From NCBI RefSeq assembly GCF_030766935.1, contig NZ_JASERL010000001.1:186001-250000 (forward strand): a stretch of DNA of 64,000 bases. Reading direction: 5' to 3'. A program made the position numbers and the translations under genes. Within the stretch, counting starts at the first letter, position 1. Each line of letters begins with the position of its first letter. The stretch comes from Streptomyces sp. KL109B (GTDB lineage: Bacteria > Actinomycetota > Actinomycetes > Streptomycetales > Streptomycetaceae). The notes beneath the pieces are model-generated. The model was not told the DNA's origin. It was given only the letters and a program-made list of their open reading frames with translations, and did no database searches. Shown one piece after another: positions 16,165 to 24,909 of this stretch.

Positions 16165-16827
16165 TCAGGGAGTCAGCAGGTCCAGCTCCGCCGTCAGGTT
16201 CTCGCGGGCGGCGGACTCCCACTGGGACCTGCCGTACGAGGTCCTGAACAGCCTTGGCAGATCGAGGAGTTGGCGCAGCACCCCGGCCCGCCCCTCGCGG
16301 AACGCCTCGTCCGGAACGAAGGCGTACTCCGCGCGTACGGCCTTCGTGTAAGCGGCGTACGCGGGAGTCGGCGCGGCCAGGATCGCCAGGTCGGCATCGC
16401 ACAGCGCCTCGCCGTTGGCGTCGCCGTCGGCCGGGTCGTGGGTGACGGTGAGGCGGACGAGGCGGGCCACCTCGGCGACGCCCTCCGGGCCCACCCCGGC
16501 CTCCGTGAGCGCCCGTTCGGCGAGCGCGGCGGACCGCTCCTCGTTCTCCGAGCGGTCCGGCCGGTACACCGCGTCGTGGAACCAGGCGGCGAGCCGTACG
16601 AGCTCGGGCCGTGCCGCGTGCTCCTCCAGTACGTCGATGTGGTCGAGGACCGCCGCGAGGTGGGTGACCGTGTGGTACTTGCGGTGCGGTTCGGACCACC
16701 GGGCCAGGAGGTTGTCGGCGTACGGGTACGGGTCGGCGGGGGCGTCCGCGTGCCCGGATGCCGCGCGCAGGGTGCGGGCGAAGCGCTCGCGCAGGTCCTC
16801 GGCGGCCGGGTGGTCGTCGTGCGTCAT
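16165..16827 (-). CDS. HD-superfamily metal-dependent phosphohydrolase-like protein
   Basis: 220 residues. The N-terminal half has YHTVTHLAAVLDHIDVLEEH and then VRLAAWFHDAVYRPDRSENEERSAAL, with HD in the usual WFHDxVY context. VTHDP and LCDADLAILAAPTPAYAAYTKAVRAEYAFVPDEAFREGR follow. This is the COG4339 type of predicted HD phosphohydrolase; the substrate is unknown. The ATG at 16827 is followed by MTHDDHP. No ribosome site is obvious, so it may be leaderless. It is divergent from the 16898 gene with only 70 bp between. Confidence 0.85.
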   Translation of the reverse strand: MTHDDHPAAEDLRERFARTLRAASGHADAPADPYPYADNLLARWSEPHRKYHTVTHLAAVLDHIDVLEEHAARPELVRLAAWFHDAVYRPDRSENEERSAALAERALTEAGVGPEGVAEVARLVRLTVTHDPADGDANGEALCDADLAILAAPTPAYAAYTKAVRAEYAFVPDEAFREGRAGVLRQLLDLPRLFRTSYGRSQWESAARENLTAELDLLTP

Positions 16828-16855
16828 GACATCGACCCTAGGGCCCCTGACCACT

Positions 16856-16906
16856 GTGCGCCCAGGACTACCGTGCGCCCACGACTACCGTGTGCCCATG
16901 ACTACA
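16856..16906. repeat. Three 17-bp tandem repeats covering a start codon
   Basis: Units at 16856-16872, 16873-16889 and 16890-16906 share GTGCGCCCACGACTACC with one to three changes each. In the third unit CACGAC has become CATGAC, which creates the ATG start codon of the next gene (16898). Confidence 0.85.
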
Positions 16907-17566
16907 GGTGCCGTACGAGACGAAGCGCGTGACCCCGAGCTGCCCGGCCGCCTGCTGACCGCCGAACGGGACGTGCTGGTACCGCTGTTGAGGTCCAGGC
17001 CGGACGCGGACTTCGAGCTGCGCACCGCGTGTCCCGGGTGGACGGTGCGGGATGTGCTCGCGCACTGTTCGGCGGCGTTGACGCGGGTGGTGGAGGGCCG
17101 GTTCGAGGAAGGGGTGTTCAGCCCCGAGTCCAACGACCGGGACATCGCCGAGCGGGCGGAGTGGTCCCACCAGGAGGTGGTGGACGAACTGGAGCGCGGC
17201 ATGACGGGGGCCGGTGCGGCGATCGCGGCGGCGGGTGGAGTGCTGGACGGGGTGGCGCTGGGCGAGTGGGTGCACGCCGGGGACGTACGGGAGGCGTTCG
17301 GGGAGCCGGGGGCGTACGCGGGGGTGGGGTTGCCGATGGCGCTCGAGCTGATGGTGCGGGTCAGCCGGGAGCGGGGGAGCGTGCCGCTCCACGCGGATGT
17401 GGACGACCTGGACGAGCCGCTGCTCCTCGGCGCGCCGGGGGCGCCTCCGGCGAGGTACATCGGGGGTGCGGCGACGTTGGTACGGCTGTACGCGGGCCGA
17501 CCAGTGGTGGGCACCCGCTACGAACTGGCCGGCGCCGCTGAACCCGAACTGAACCTCTTCGGCTGA
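16898..17566 (+). CDS. Mycothiol-dependent maleylpyruvate-isomerase-family enzyme
   Basis: 222 residues. The N-terminal DinB-like four-helix domain (about 15-150) contains ELRTACPGWTVRDVLAHCSAALTRVVEG and LGEWVHAGDVREAFG, whose histidines are the metal ligands of the mycothiol-dependent family. A small C-terminal domain follows (SVPLHADVDDLDEPLLLGAPGAPPARYIGGAATLVRLYAGR). Members conjugate or isomerise small molecules using mycothiol, the actinobacterial low-molecular-weight thiol. The exact substrate is unknown. It is probably translated from a leaderless or near-leaderless mRNA, since the start lies in the tandem repeat without a ribosome site. Confidence 0.85.
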   Translation: MTTGAVRDEARDPELPGRLLTAERDVLVPLLRSRPDADFELRTACPGWTVRDVLAHCSAALTRVVEGRFEEGVFSPESNDRDIAERAEWSHQEVVDELERGMTGAGAAIAAAGGVLDGVALGEWVHAGDVREAFGEPGAYAGVGLPMALELMVRVSRERGSVPLHADVDDLDEPLLLGAPGAPPARYIGGAATLVRLYAGRPVVGTRYELAGAAEPELNLFG

Positions 17567-17582
17567 CCGCGCCCCGGCAAAT

Positions 17583-17629
17583 CCAGCCTCGCCGGCGTTT
17601 GAGGCGCGGGGTCCGGGGCGGAGCCCCGT
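17583..17629 (-). repeat. Interspersed repeat, type A
   Basis: Reverse copy (CCAGCCTCGCCGGCG ... GGAGCCCCGTGG) in the 240-bp gap between codirectional genes. The rest of that gap holds a GC-rich leader and a short palindrome. Confidence 0.9.
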
Positions 17630-17659
17630 GGGTGCAACCGCGGTGCCGGGGGAGGGAAA

Positions 17660-17677
17660 ACCGGTGGCCCCACCGGT
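17660..17677. promoter_or_regulatory. Palindrome upstream of the HelD-type gene
   Basis: ACCGGTG and CACCGGT are perfect 7-bp arms around GCCC. They lie 130 bp upstream of the HelD start, followed by TGTCACGTACACT, which could hold a -10. It may be an operator. I did not find a convincing rifamycin-associated element. Confidence 0.4.
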
Positions 17678-17806
17678 AGGTGTCACGTACACTCGCGCGT
17701 CTGCCCGCCTCCCCGCCCGCCCCGCCGGACGGCAGGAGCGCCCGCCGACCGGACGGAAACCGGCCGGGACCCACTCACGCGTACCCGGAACCGGAGGCAG
17801 CCCCCC

Positions 17807-19861
17807 GTGAGCACGCCCACGCCCACGCCCGCGTCCTCGCCGCTCGACCGCGAGCGCACGCACCTCGTCTCGTCCCGCGCCGCCCTCCGCGCGATGCGCG
17901 AGGACGCGCAGGCGCTCGACATCCGCGACGTCACCGCGAACTGGGTGAACGCCGAGGTGCTGCAGCACCAGATCGACGAGCGCATCAAGGCGCTCGCCGA
18001 CCTCAGCCACACCCCGCTCTTCTTCGGACGGCTCGACTACCTGCACACCCCCGGCGCGGACCAGGCCGAAGGCGCCGAGGGCGAGAAGTTCTACATCGGG
18101 CGGCGGCACGTGCACGACGCCGACGGCGACCCCATGGTCATCGACTGGCGCGCCCCGGTCTCCCAGCCCTTCTACCGGGCCTCGAAGAAGGACCCGATGG
18201 ACGTCGCGCTGCGCCGCCGTTTCGGTTACACGGGCGGCGACCTCACCGCGTACGAGGACGAACACCTCACCGACCCCACCGAGGCCGAGCAGACCAGCAA
18301 GCTGCTCCAGCAGGAGATCGAGCGCCCGCGCGTCGGCCCGATGCGCGACATCGTGGCGACGATCCAGCCCGAGCAGGACGAGATCGTACGCAGCGGGCTC
18401 GCCGGCTCCGTGTGCGTACAGGGCGGGCCCGGCACCGGTAAGACGGCCGTCGGCCTGCACCGCGTCGCGTATCTGCTGTACGCGCACCGCGAGCGGCTCG
18501 CCCGCACCGGCACCCTCGTCATCGGGCCGAACGCCTCCTTCCTCCACTACATCGAGCAAGTCCTGCCCGCGCTAGGCGAGTTGGAGGTCAAGCAGGCGAC
18601 GGTCGACGACCTCGTGGCGAAGGATGTCGAGGTGCGGGGCGTCGACGAGCCGGGCGCCGCGCTCGTCAAGGGCGACGCACGGATGGCGGAGGTGCTGCGG
18701 CGCGCGCTGCGTTCGCACATCACGCTGCCGGGGGAGGGCGTCGTGGTGGTGCGGGGTTCGCGGCGCTGGCGAGTCGCTTCGTGCGAACTGGAGGAGATCG
18801 TACGGGAGTTGATGGCGCGCGACATGCGGTACGGGGCCGCGCGTGAGGCGCTGCCGCAGCGGATCGCGCACGCCGTCCTCGTACAGATGGAGCGGGCGGG
18901 CGAGGCGCCGGACGACCGGGTGCAGAACGCGGTGGCGCGGAACACCGCCGTGAAGGCCGTGGTGAAGGAGGTCTGGCCGGCGGTCGATCCGGCGAAGCTG
19001 GTGCTGCGGCTGCTGTCGGACGGGGAGTTCCTGGCGGAGCACGCGGAGGGTGTGCTGAGCGAGGACGAGCAGAAGGCCGTGCTGTGGGCGAAGCCGGCGC
19101 GGAGCGTCAAGACCGCCAAGTGGTCGGCCGCGGACGCGGTGTTGATCGACGAGGCGCGGGACCTCATCGAGCGGACGCACTCGCTCGGGCACGTGGTGCT
19201 CGACGAGGCGCAGGACCTGTCGCCGATGCAGTACCGGGCGGTGGGGCGGCGCGCCACGACGGGTTCGGTGACCGTGCTCGGGGATCTCGCGCAGGGTACG
19301 ACGCCGTGGGCGACGCGGAGTTGGGACGAGGCGCTGGCGCATCTGGGCAAGGCGGACGCGGTGGTGGAGGAGCTGACGGCGGGTTTCCGTGTGCCGACGG
19401 ATGTCATCGCGTACGCGTCCCGGCTGCTTCCGGACATCGCGCCGGGGCTCGCGCCGGTGGCGTCGGTGCGGGAGAACCCGGGGGCGTTCGAGGTGCGGGA
19501 GGTTTCCGGGGAGGGGGAGGTGGTGGCGGCGTGTGTGGAGGCGTTGCGCGGGGAGGGGTCGGTCGGGCTCATCGCGGCGGATGCGCGGTGCGGGGCGCTG
19601 GGGGCGGAGTTGGACGGGGCGGGGTTGCGGTATCTCGCTCCCGGTGAGGAGACGACGGCGGAGGCGCGTCTGACGCTGGTGCCGGCGTCGCTCGCCAAGG
19701 GGTTGGAGTACGACTACGTGGTCCTGGACGAGCCGGCGGCTGTGGTGGATGGGGAGCCGGATGAGCGGACGGGGTTGCGGCGCCTGTACGTGTCGCTCAC
19801 GCGTGCCGTGTCGGGCCTAGTGGTGACCCACGCGGCGCCGCTCCCCCCGCAACTGGTGTAA
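17807..19861 (+). CDS. helD: HelD-class superfamily 1 helicase-like ATPase
   Basis: 684 residues. The N-terminal coiled region (1-100) is typical of HelD secondary-channel arms. The Walker A motif QGGPGTGKTAVGLHRVAYLLY (about residue 205) and Walker B VVLDEAQDLSPMQYRAV (about 464) follow, then GDLAQGTTPW and the C-terminal motifs ASLAKGLEYDYVVLDEP and LYVSLTRAVSGLVVTH. HelD binds RNA polymerase and removes it from stalled complexes; the actinobacterial class II proteins (HelD of Mycobacterium, HelR of Streptomyces venezuelae) can protect against rifamycins. GTG at 17807 follows GGAGG by nine bases. Whether this is a rifamycin-inducible HelR is not shown. Confidence 0.9.
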   Translation: MSTPTPTPASSPLDRERTHLVSSRAALRAMREDAQALDIRDVTANWVNAEVLQHQIDERIKALADLSHTPLFFGRLDYLHTPGADQAEGAEGEKFYIGRRHVHDADGDPMVIDWRAPVSQPFYRASKKDPMDVALRRRFGYTGGDLTAYEDEHLTDPTEAEQTSKLLQQEIERPRVGPMRDIVATIQPEQDEIVRSGLAGSVCVQGGPGTGKTAVGLHRVAYLLYAHRERLARTGTLVIGPNASFLHYIEQVLPALGELEVKQATVDDLVAKDVEVRGVDEPGAALVKGDARMAEVLRRALRSHITLPGEGVVVVRGSRRWRVASCELEEIVRELMARDMRYGAAREALPQRIAHAVLVQMERAGEAPDDRVQNAVARNTAVKAVVKEVWPAVDPAKLVLRLLSDGEFLAEHAEGVLSEDEQKAVLWAKPARSVKTAKWSAADAVLIDEARDLIERTHSLGHVVLDEAQDLSPMQYRAVGRRATTGSVTVLGDLAQGTTPWATRSWDEALAHLGKADAVVEELTAGFRVPTDVIAYASRLLPDIAPGLAPVASVRENPGAFEVREVSGEGEVVAACVEALRGEGSVGLIAADARCGALGAELDGAGLRYLAPGEETTAEARLTLVPASLAKGLEYDYVVLDEPAAVVDGEPDERTGLRRLYVSLTRAVSGLVVTHAAPLPPQLV

Positions 19862-19880
19862 CCGGCACCGTCGTTACGGC

Positions 19881-20110
19881 CTCGGGGCTCCGCCCCGGAC
19901 CCCGCGCCTCAATCGCCGGCGAGGCTTGATATGCCGAACCGTCGTTACGCCCCCCGGGGCTGGATTTGCCGGACCGGCGGTCTTGGGATGCGGGCGGGAA
20001 TCAGACCCGATCAAGCCCGTCCGGCGATTGAGGACCGGGGTTCGGGGCGGAGCCCCGGTTTTCAGCCTCGCCGGCGTTTGAGGCGCGGGGTCCGGGGTGG
20101 AGCCCCGAGG
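19881..20110. repeat. Three interspersed repeats between helD and cutC
   Basis: Forward type A at 19881-19929, preceded by the extended flank GCACCGTCGTTACGGC that also precedes the 29.2-kb copy. Two reverse copies are at 20011-20058 (diverged) and 20061-20110 (type A). They fill the 261-bp gap between convergent genes. Confidence 0.9.
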
Positions 20111-20122
20111 CGTGGGGGCGGG

Positions 20123-20818
20123 TTAGGTGTCCAGGGCGTTTCGCCACACCCGGACCGCGTCCGCCGAAACGGGGGCCGACCAACCCGCGGGGCGACTCGC
20201 TCCGCCGATGTGGAACGCGGAGACACCCGCCGCCCGCAACCCCGGCACGTGGTCGAGGCGGAGCCCCCCGCCCACAAGGATTTGTTGCGTGTAACCGGGG
20301 TCGCCGCACGCGGAGCGGGTCGCCTCCGCGAGGAGTACGTCGAGCCCCGCGTCCACCCCGTCCGCCGACCCGGCCGTGAGGTACGTGTCGAGCCCCGGCA
20401 GATCGGCGAGCTGCTTGCGCAGCGCGTCCCGGTCGGCGGCCCGGTCGATGGCCCGGTGGAAGGTCCAACGGCAGCCGTCGAGCTCGGCCACGAGCTCCTC
20501 CACGGCGGCCAGGTCGGGCCCACCCTGCTCGTCGAGGAAGCCGAGCACGAACTCGTCCGCTCCCGCGGCCCGCAGCTCCCGTGCCGCCCGCACCAGCGCC
20601 CCCGTGTCCCCGGCCGCGAACCCGTCGGCCAGTCGCAGCATCACGCGCAGCCGGATGTCCACGGCGGACCGGATCGCCGTGAACGTCTCCACGGAAGGCG
20701 TGAGCCCGTCCGCGGCCATGTCCGTGACCAGCTCGAGCCGGTCCGCACCTCCGGCCTGAGCGGCGACCGCGTCCTCGGCGTCGAGGGCGATCACCTCCAG
20801 GACTGCACGCTCGCTCAT
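20123..20818 (-). CDS. cutC: CutC-family protein
   Basis: 231 residues, a TIM barrel of the CutC family: LEVIALDAEDAVAAQAGGADRLELV at the N-terminus, ADGLTPS, then IRLRVMLR, ADEFVLGFLDEQGGPD, CRWTFHRAIDRAAD and VGGGLRLDHVPGLRAAGVSAFHIG. It has traditionally been called copper homeostasis protein, though in bacteria a direct copper role is doubtful. Its position divergent from copA, sharing a gap with two CsoR-type sites, makes a copper link worth noting. The ATG at 20818 has TGGAGA upstream. Its 3' end abuts a repeat cluster. Confidence 0.9.
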   Translation of the reverse strand: MSERAVLEVIALDAEDAVAAQAGGADRLELVTDMAADGLTPSVETFTAIRSAVDIRLRVMLRLADGFAAGDTGALVRAARELRAAGADEFVLGFLDEQGGPDLAAVEELVAELDGCRWTFHRAIDRAADRDALRKQLADLPGLDTYLTAGSADGVDAGLDVLLAEATRSACGDPGYTQQILVGGGLRLDHVPGLRAAGVSAFHIGGASRPAGWSAPVSADAVRVWRNALDT

Positions 20819-20935
20819 GGGTCTCCAGACAGGTCTAGTCCAATGGTCCGCCTGCTCACTTTACGCCGCGCGCGGGGCGAGCGCGACGCGACTTCCGATA
20901 CCGCTGTCCGACCCTCGGTGGCCCCCTTGCATTGC

Positions 20936-20988
20936 ATACCCCCTAGGGGTATAAATGGATCTCGTGAGAAGGTACCCATAGGGGGTAC
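20936..20988 (+). promoter_or_regulatory. Two CsoR-type copper operators upstream of copA
   Basis: ATACCCCCTAGGGGTAT (20936-20952) and GTACCCATAGGGGGTAC (20972-20988) are near-palindromic boxes matching the known actinobacterial CsoR site (ATACCCC/GGGGTAT). Their centres are 36 bp apart. The Cu(I)-CsoR repressor releases such sites. They precede copA (start 21033) and lie 118 bp from the cutC start. Confidence 0.88.
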
Positions 20989-21032
20989 TCGGAGGAATTT
21001 CGAATCTCGCTCCCGTCAACCGAGGAGGCATC

Positions 21033-23330
21033 ATGTCGGCGCATACCGTCGTCCCGCCCGCAGAGGTGGAACTCACCATCGGCGGCATGACCTGCGCGTC
21101 GTGCGCCGCACGTGTCGAGAAGAAGCTGAACCGCATGGACGGCGTCGAGGCGACCGTCAACTACGCGACCGAGAAGGCCAAGGTCAGCTACGCGGAGGGG
21201 ATCGAGGTCGCGGACCTCGTCGCCACCGTCGAGGCCACCGGCTACACGGCGCGCGAGCCCGAGCCCCCGGCCACGTCCGGGGCGGGCGGCAGCGATCAGG
21301 AGGACAGGGAAGACTCCGAGGGGGACAGCCGCGAACTGCGCACGCTGCGCGAGCGGCTCATCACCGCCGTCGTGCTCGCCGTCCCCGTCATCGCGATGTC
21401 GATGATCCCGGCCCTCCAGTTCGAGTACTGGCAGTGGCTGTCCCTGACGCTCGCCGCGCCCGTCGTCGTCTACGCCGCCTGGCCCTTCCACAAGGCCGCC
21501 TTCACCAACGCGCGGCACGGCGCCGCGACGATGGACACCCTGGTCTCGGTCGGCGTCTCCGCCGCGTTCCTGTGGTCGCTGTGGGCGCTGTTCTTCGGCA
21601 CGGCCGGCATGCCCGGCATGACGCACCCCTTCGAGCTGACCATCGCCCGCACCGACGGCGCCGGGAACATCTACCTGGAGGCCGCGGCGGGCGTCACCGC
21701 GTTCATCCTCGCCGGCCGGTACTTCGAGGCCCGCTCCAAGCGGAAGGCCGGAGCCGCGCTCCGGGCGCTGCTGCACCTGGGCGCCAAGGACGTGACCGTC
21801 GTACGGGACGCGGGGGACGGCGGTCGTCGCGAGGAGACCGTGCCCGTAAGCGAGTTGAAGGTCGGGGACCGCTTCCTCGTACGGCCCGGCGAGAAGATCG
21901 CCACCGACGGCGCCGTCGTCGAGGGCTCCTCCGCCGTGGACGCCTCCATGCTCACCGGCGAGTCCGTGCCCGTGGAGGTCGAGGCCGGCGACGCCGTCAC
22001 CGGCGCCACTCTGAACGTCGGCGGGCGCCTCGTCGTCGAGGCCACCCGCGTCGGCGCCGACACCCAGCTCGCCCGGATGGCCAAGCTCGTCGAGGACGCG
22101 CAGAACGGCAAGGCCGCGGCCCAGCGGCTCGCCGACAAGATCTCCGGCGTCTTCGTGCCGATCGTCATCGGGCTCGCCCTCGCCACGCTCGCCTTCTGGC
22201 TGCTGAAGGGGGAGGGCCTGACGGCCGCCTTCACCGCCGCCGTCGCCGTACTGATCATCGCCTGCCCCTGCGCCCTGGGCCTCGCCACCCCCACCGCCCT
22301 CATGGTCGGCACCGGCCGCGGCGCCCAGCTCGGCATCCTCATCAAGGGCCCGGAGGTCCTGGAGACCACCCGCAAGGTCGACACGATCGTCCTCGACAAG
22401 ACCGGAACCGTGACGACGGGACGTATGACGCTGCTCGGCGCGCACACCGCCGAAGGCGTCGAGCGGGCCGAAGTGCTGCGCCTCGCGGGCGCGTTGGAGC
22501 ACGCCTCGGAGCACCCGATCGCGCAGGCCGTGGCGACGGGCGCCGCCGAGGAGGTCGGTACCCTCCCGACTCCCGAGGACTTCGTGAACGTCGCCGGGCT
22601 CGGCGTCCAGGGCGTCGTCGACGGGCACGCGGTGCTCGTCGGGCGCGAGGCGCTGCTGAAGGAGTGGGAGATCCACCTCCCCGAGGCGCTCGCGAAGGTG
22701 AAGCGGGAGGCCGAGGAGGCCGGGCGTACGGCGATCGCCGTGGCCTGGGACGGCGAAGGACGCGCGGTCCTGGAGGTCGCCGACGCGGTCAAGGAGACCA
22801 GCGCCGAGGCGATCGAGCGGCTGCGCGGGCTCGGCCTGCGGCCGGTGCTGCTGACCGGGGACAACGAGGCCGTGGCCCGTTCCGTCGCCGCGGAGGTCGG
22901 CATCACGGATCCGGCGGACGTCATCGCTGAGGTCCTTCCGCAGGACAAGGTCGACGTCGTCAAGCGCCTTCAGGGCGAGGGGCGTTCGGTGGCCATGGTC
23001 GGCGACGGCGTCAACGACGCGGCGGCGCTCGCGCAGGCGGACCTCGGGCTCGCGATGGGCACGGGGACCGATGCGGCGATCGAGGCCGGGGACCTCACCC
23101 TCGTACGAGGTGATCTGCGGGCGGCGGTCGACGCGATCCGGCTCTCGCGCAGGACGCTCGGCACGATCAAGAGCAACCTGTTCTGGGCGTTCGCGTACAA
23201 CGTGGCGGCGATTCCGCTGGCCGCGGCGGGGCTGCTCAATCCGATGATCGCGGGGGCGGCGATGGCGTTCTCGTCGGTGTTCGTGGTGGGGAACAGCCTG
23301 CGGCTGCGGAGGTTCCGCGGGAGTTACTAG
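21033..23330 (+). CDS. copA: Copper-exporting P1B-type ATPase
   Basis: 765 residues. One N-terminal heavy-metal domain has the GGMTCASC copper-binding motif (about 16-23). Eight membrane spans follow; the sixth carries the Cys-Pro-Cys motif [13 protein letters not shown] (about 409). TGES (about 310) is the actuator motif, DKTGT (about 455) the phosphorylated aspartate, SEHPIAQAV the nucleotide-site HP motif, and [14 protein letters not shown] the hinge. It pumps Cu(I) out of the cytoplasm. The start has GAGGAGG upstream. The two CsoR boxes indicate copper induction. No copZ chaperone or csoR gene is in this window. Confidence 0.97.
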   Translation: MSAHTVVPPAEVELTIGGMTCASCAARVEKKLNRMDGVEATVNYATEKAKVSYAEGIEVADLVATVEATGYTAREPEPPATSGAGGSDQEDREDSEGDSRELRTLRERLITAVVLAVPVIAMSMIPALQFEYWQWLSLTLAAPVVVYAAWPFHKAAFTNARHGAATMDTLVSVGVSAAFLWSLWALFFGTAGMPGMTHPFELTIARTDGAGNIYLEAAAGVTAFILAGRYFEARSKRKAGAALRALLHLGAKDVTVVRDAGDGGRREETVPVSELKVGDRFLVRPGEKIATDGAVVEGSSAVDASMLTGESVPVEVEAGDAVTGATLNVGGRLVVEATRVGADTQLARMAKLVEDAQNGKAAAQRLADKISGVFVPIVIGLALATLAFWLLKGEGLTAAFTAAVAVLIIACPCALGLATPTALMVGTGRGAQLGILIKGPEVLETTRKVDTIVLDKTGTVTTGRMTLLGAHTAEGVERAEVLRLAGALEHASEHPIAQAVATGAAEEVGTLPTPEDFVNVAGLGVQGVVDGHAVLVGREALLKEWEIHLPEALAKVKREAEEAGRTAIAVAWDGEGRAVLEVADAVKETSAEAIERLRGLGLRPVLLTGDNEAVARSVAAEVGITDPADVIAEVLPQDKVDVVKRLQGEGRSVAMVGDGVNDAAALAQADLGLAMGTGTDAAIEAGDLTLVRGDLRAAVDAIRLSRRTLGTIKSNLFWAFAYNVAAIPLAAAGLLNPMIAGAAMAFSSVFVVGNSLRLRRFRGSY

Positions 23331-23353
23331 AGCGCGCGGCGACGTGGCTGGGG

Positions 23354-23422
23354 TCGCGGGGCTCTGCCCCGGGCCCCGCTGCTCAAACGCCGCAGGGGCT
23401 GGTCAAACGCCGCAGGGGCTGG
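23354..23422 (+). repeat. Interspersed repeat, type B, with partial duplication
   Basis: Forward copy from GCGGGGCTCTGCCCC to GCCGCAGGGGCTGG, with the last 22 bases (GGTCAAACGCCGCAGGGGCT) repeated immediately after. It lies just downstream of copA. Confidence 0.9.
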
Positions 23423-23465
23423 AAAGACGCTATCCGGGCGTGAGGTGGCGCTAGCGTCGCCTGGT

Positions 23466-24662
23466 GTGACCGTTGGAACACTCTATGTCCGCCTTTCTTG
23501 CCTCCTGTTCGCTCTTTCCCTCCTCGGCCTCCTCGCCCTCTGCGTTACGCGGCCCACGCCCATGGCGGACGTGCTCGTGTACCGGGCCGAGGGGGCCGCG
23601 GTCGTCAACGGTGGGGATCTGTACGGGTTCGCCGTGACGGAGTGGCGGTTGCCGGCCACGTATCCGCCGTTCGCGGCGCTGCTGTTCGTGCCGGCGGCGT
23701 GGGTGCCGTTGCCCGTGCTCAAGGCGGTCTTTCTGCTCGGCAACGTGGCGCTGGTGGTGGTACTGGTCCGGCTGTCGTTTCGTCTCGCGGGGCTGCGGCG
23801 GGTGTCGTGGGCGGTGGTGTGCGGGGGCGCGGCGTTCGCGCTGTGGCTCGAACCGGTCTTCCAGACGGTCCTGTTCGGGCAGATCAACCTCGTCCTCGCC
23901 TGCCTGATCCTCTGGGACCTGGCGCGGCCGGCCGGGGCGGCGGGCAAGGGCCTCGCGCTCGGCGTCGCGACCGGGATCAAGCTCACGCCCGCCGTCTTCA
24001 TCGTGTACCTGTTCCTGGCGGGGCGACGGCGGGAGGCCGCGTACGCGGTGGGTGGCTGTCTCGGCACGGTCGCGGTGGGGGCGCTCGTCCTGCCGTTCGC
24101 CAGCTGGGAGTTCTGGACGCGCAGGCTCTACGAGACGGGGCGGGTCGGCAAGGCGTGGATCGTCGACAACCAGTCCTTGCAGGGGCTGGTCGGGCGGGTG
24201 CTGCACGTCGAGCAGCCGGGTCTGTTGTGGCTGGTGCCGGCCGGGGTGGTCGGGGTGGTGGGCCTGTACGCGGCCGTGCGCACGGCGCGCCGCGCACCGG
24301 CGAGTGGGGTGGTCCTCGCGGCACTCACCGCGCTTCTGGTCTCACCCATCAGCTGGTCGCACCACTGGGTGTGGTGCGTGCCGTTGATCGTGGTGCTGTG
24401 GGGGGAGGGGTGGCGGCGGACGGCGTGCGTGACCGCGGCCCTCTTCACGGCCCGCACGATGTGGCTCCTCCCCCACACCGGCAACCTGGACCTCCACCTC
24501 CCTTGGTGGCAACAGCCCCTGGCCTCCCCGTACCCCCTGCTCGGCGTCGTCGTCCTCCTCCTCGCCTACGCCGCGGCCGGACCCCGCCGTGATGCGTGCG
24601 CCGCACCGGGGGCCGCCTTGCCCACCCTGCCGCCCAAGGCGGCAGATTGCCCAAGGCGGTAG
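23466..24662 (+). CDS. Glycosyltransferase family 87 (DUF2029) membrane protein
   Basis: About 398 residues with roughly ten membrane spans. Family features include an early acidic loop ADVLVYRAEGAAVVNGGDLYG, TEWRLPATYPPFAALLF, GQINLVLACLILWDLAR, GVATGIKLTPAVFIVYLFLAGRRREA and SPISWSHHWVW. GT87 enzymes use polyprenyl-phosphate sugars on the outer face of the membrane (alpha-1,2-mannosyltransferase-like). The start could be GTG at 23466 or 23445; neither has a clear ribosome site. The last 20 residues (APGAALPTLPPKAADCPRR) derive from a short interspersed element also found in the Hsp90-like gene. Confidence 0.85.
   Translation: MTVGTLYVRLSCLLFALSLLGLLALCVTRPTPMADVLVYRAEGAAVVNGGDLYGFAVTEWRLPATYPPFAALLFVPAAWVPLPVLKAVFLLGNVALVVVLVRLSFRLAGLRRVSWAVVCGGAAFALWLEPVFQTVLFGQINLVLACLILWDLARPAGAAGKGLALGVATGIKLTPAVFIVYLFLAGRRREAAYAVGGCLGTVAVGALVLPFASWEFWTRRLYETGRVGKAWIVDNQSLQGLVGRVLHVEQPGLLWLVPAGVVGVVGLYAAVRTARRAPASGVVLAALTALLVSPISWSHHWVWCVPLIVVLWGEGWRRTACVTAALFTARTMWLLPHTGNLDLHLPWWQQPLASPYPLLGVVVLLLAYAAAGPRRDACAAPGAALPTLPPKAADCPRR
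24601..24659 (-). repeat. Second interspersed element, copy in GT87 tail
   Basis: On the minus strand this reads CCGCCTTGGGCAATCTGCCG and onward, and it aligns with 39043-39102 (plus strand) with about five mismatches over 58 bases. It contains the perfect hairpin CTGCCGCC-CAA-GGCGGCAG. It forms the 3' end of the GT87 reading frame. Confidence 0.85.
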
Positions 24663-24691
24663 GGGGCGGGTGGTGGGAGATGGCCGGCCAA

Positions 24692-24873
24692 ACCAAGCCC
24701 CTGCGGCGTTTGAGCAGCGGGGTCCGGGGCGGAGCCCCGATCTTTTGGGCCTCGGTGGTGGATGACCACAATCAAGCCTCGCCGGCGTTTGAGGCGCGGG
24801 GCACGGGGCGGAGCCCCGATCTTTTCCAGCCTCGCCGGCGTTTGAGGCGCGGGGTCCGGGGCGGAGCCCCGTG
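24692..24873 (-). repeat. Three interspersed repeats between GT87 and XPB genes
   Basis: Reverse copies at about 24692-24739 (type B), 24771-24819 (type A, GCACGGGG variant) and 24826-24873 (type A). The first two share the trailing sequence GATCTTTT. They fill the convergent gap 24663-24909. Confidence 0.9.
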
Positions 24874-24909
24874 GCGTAGGGGGAGGGTGACCGTGAACAG
24901 GGAGCCCGG

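Noticed and set aside
19931..22930. A 999-codon open frame on the plus strand over cutC and copA
   Set aside because: It runs antisense to cutC and in another frame of copA, has Arg/Gly-rich composition typical of GC-driven shadow frames, and contains translated repeat sequence.
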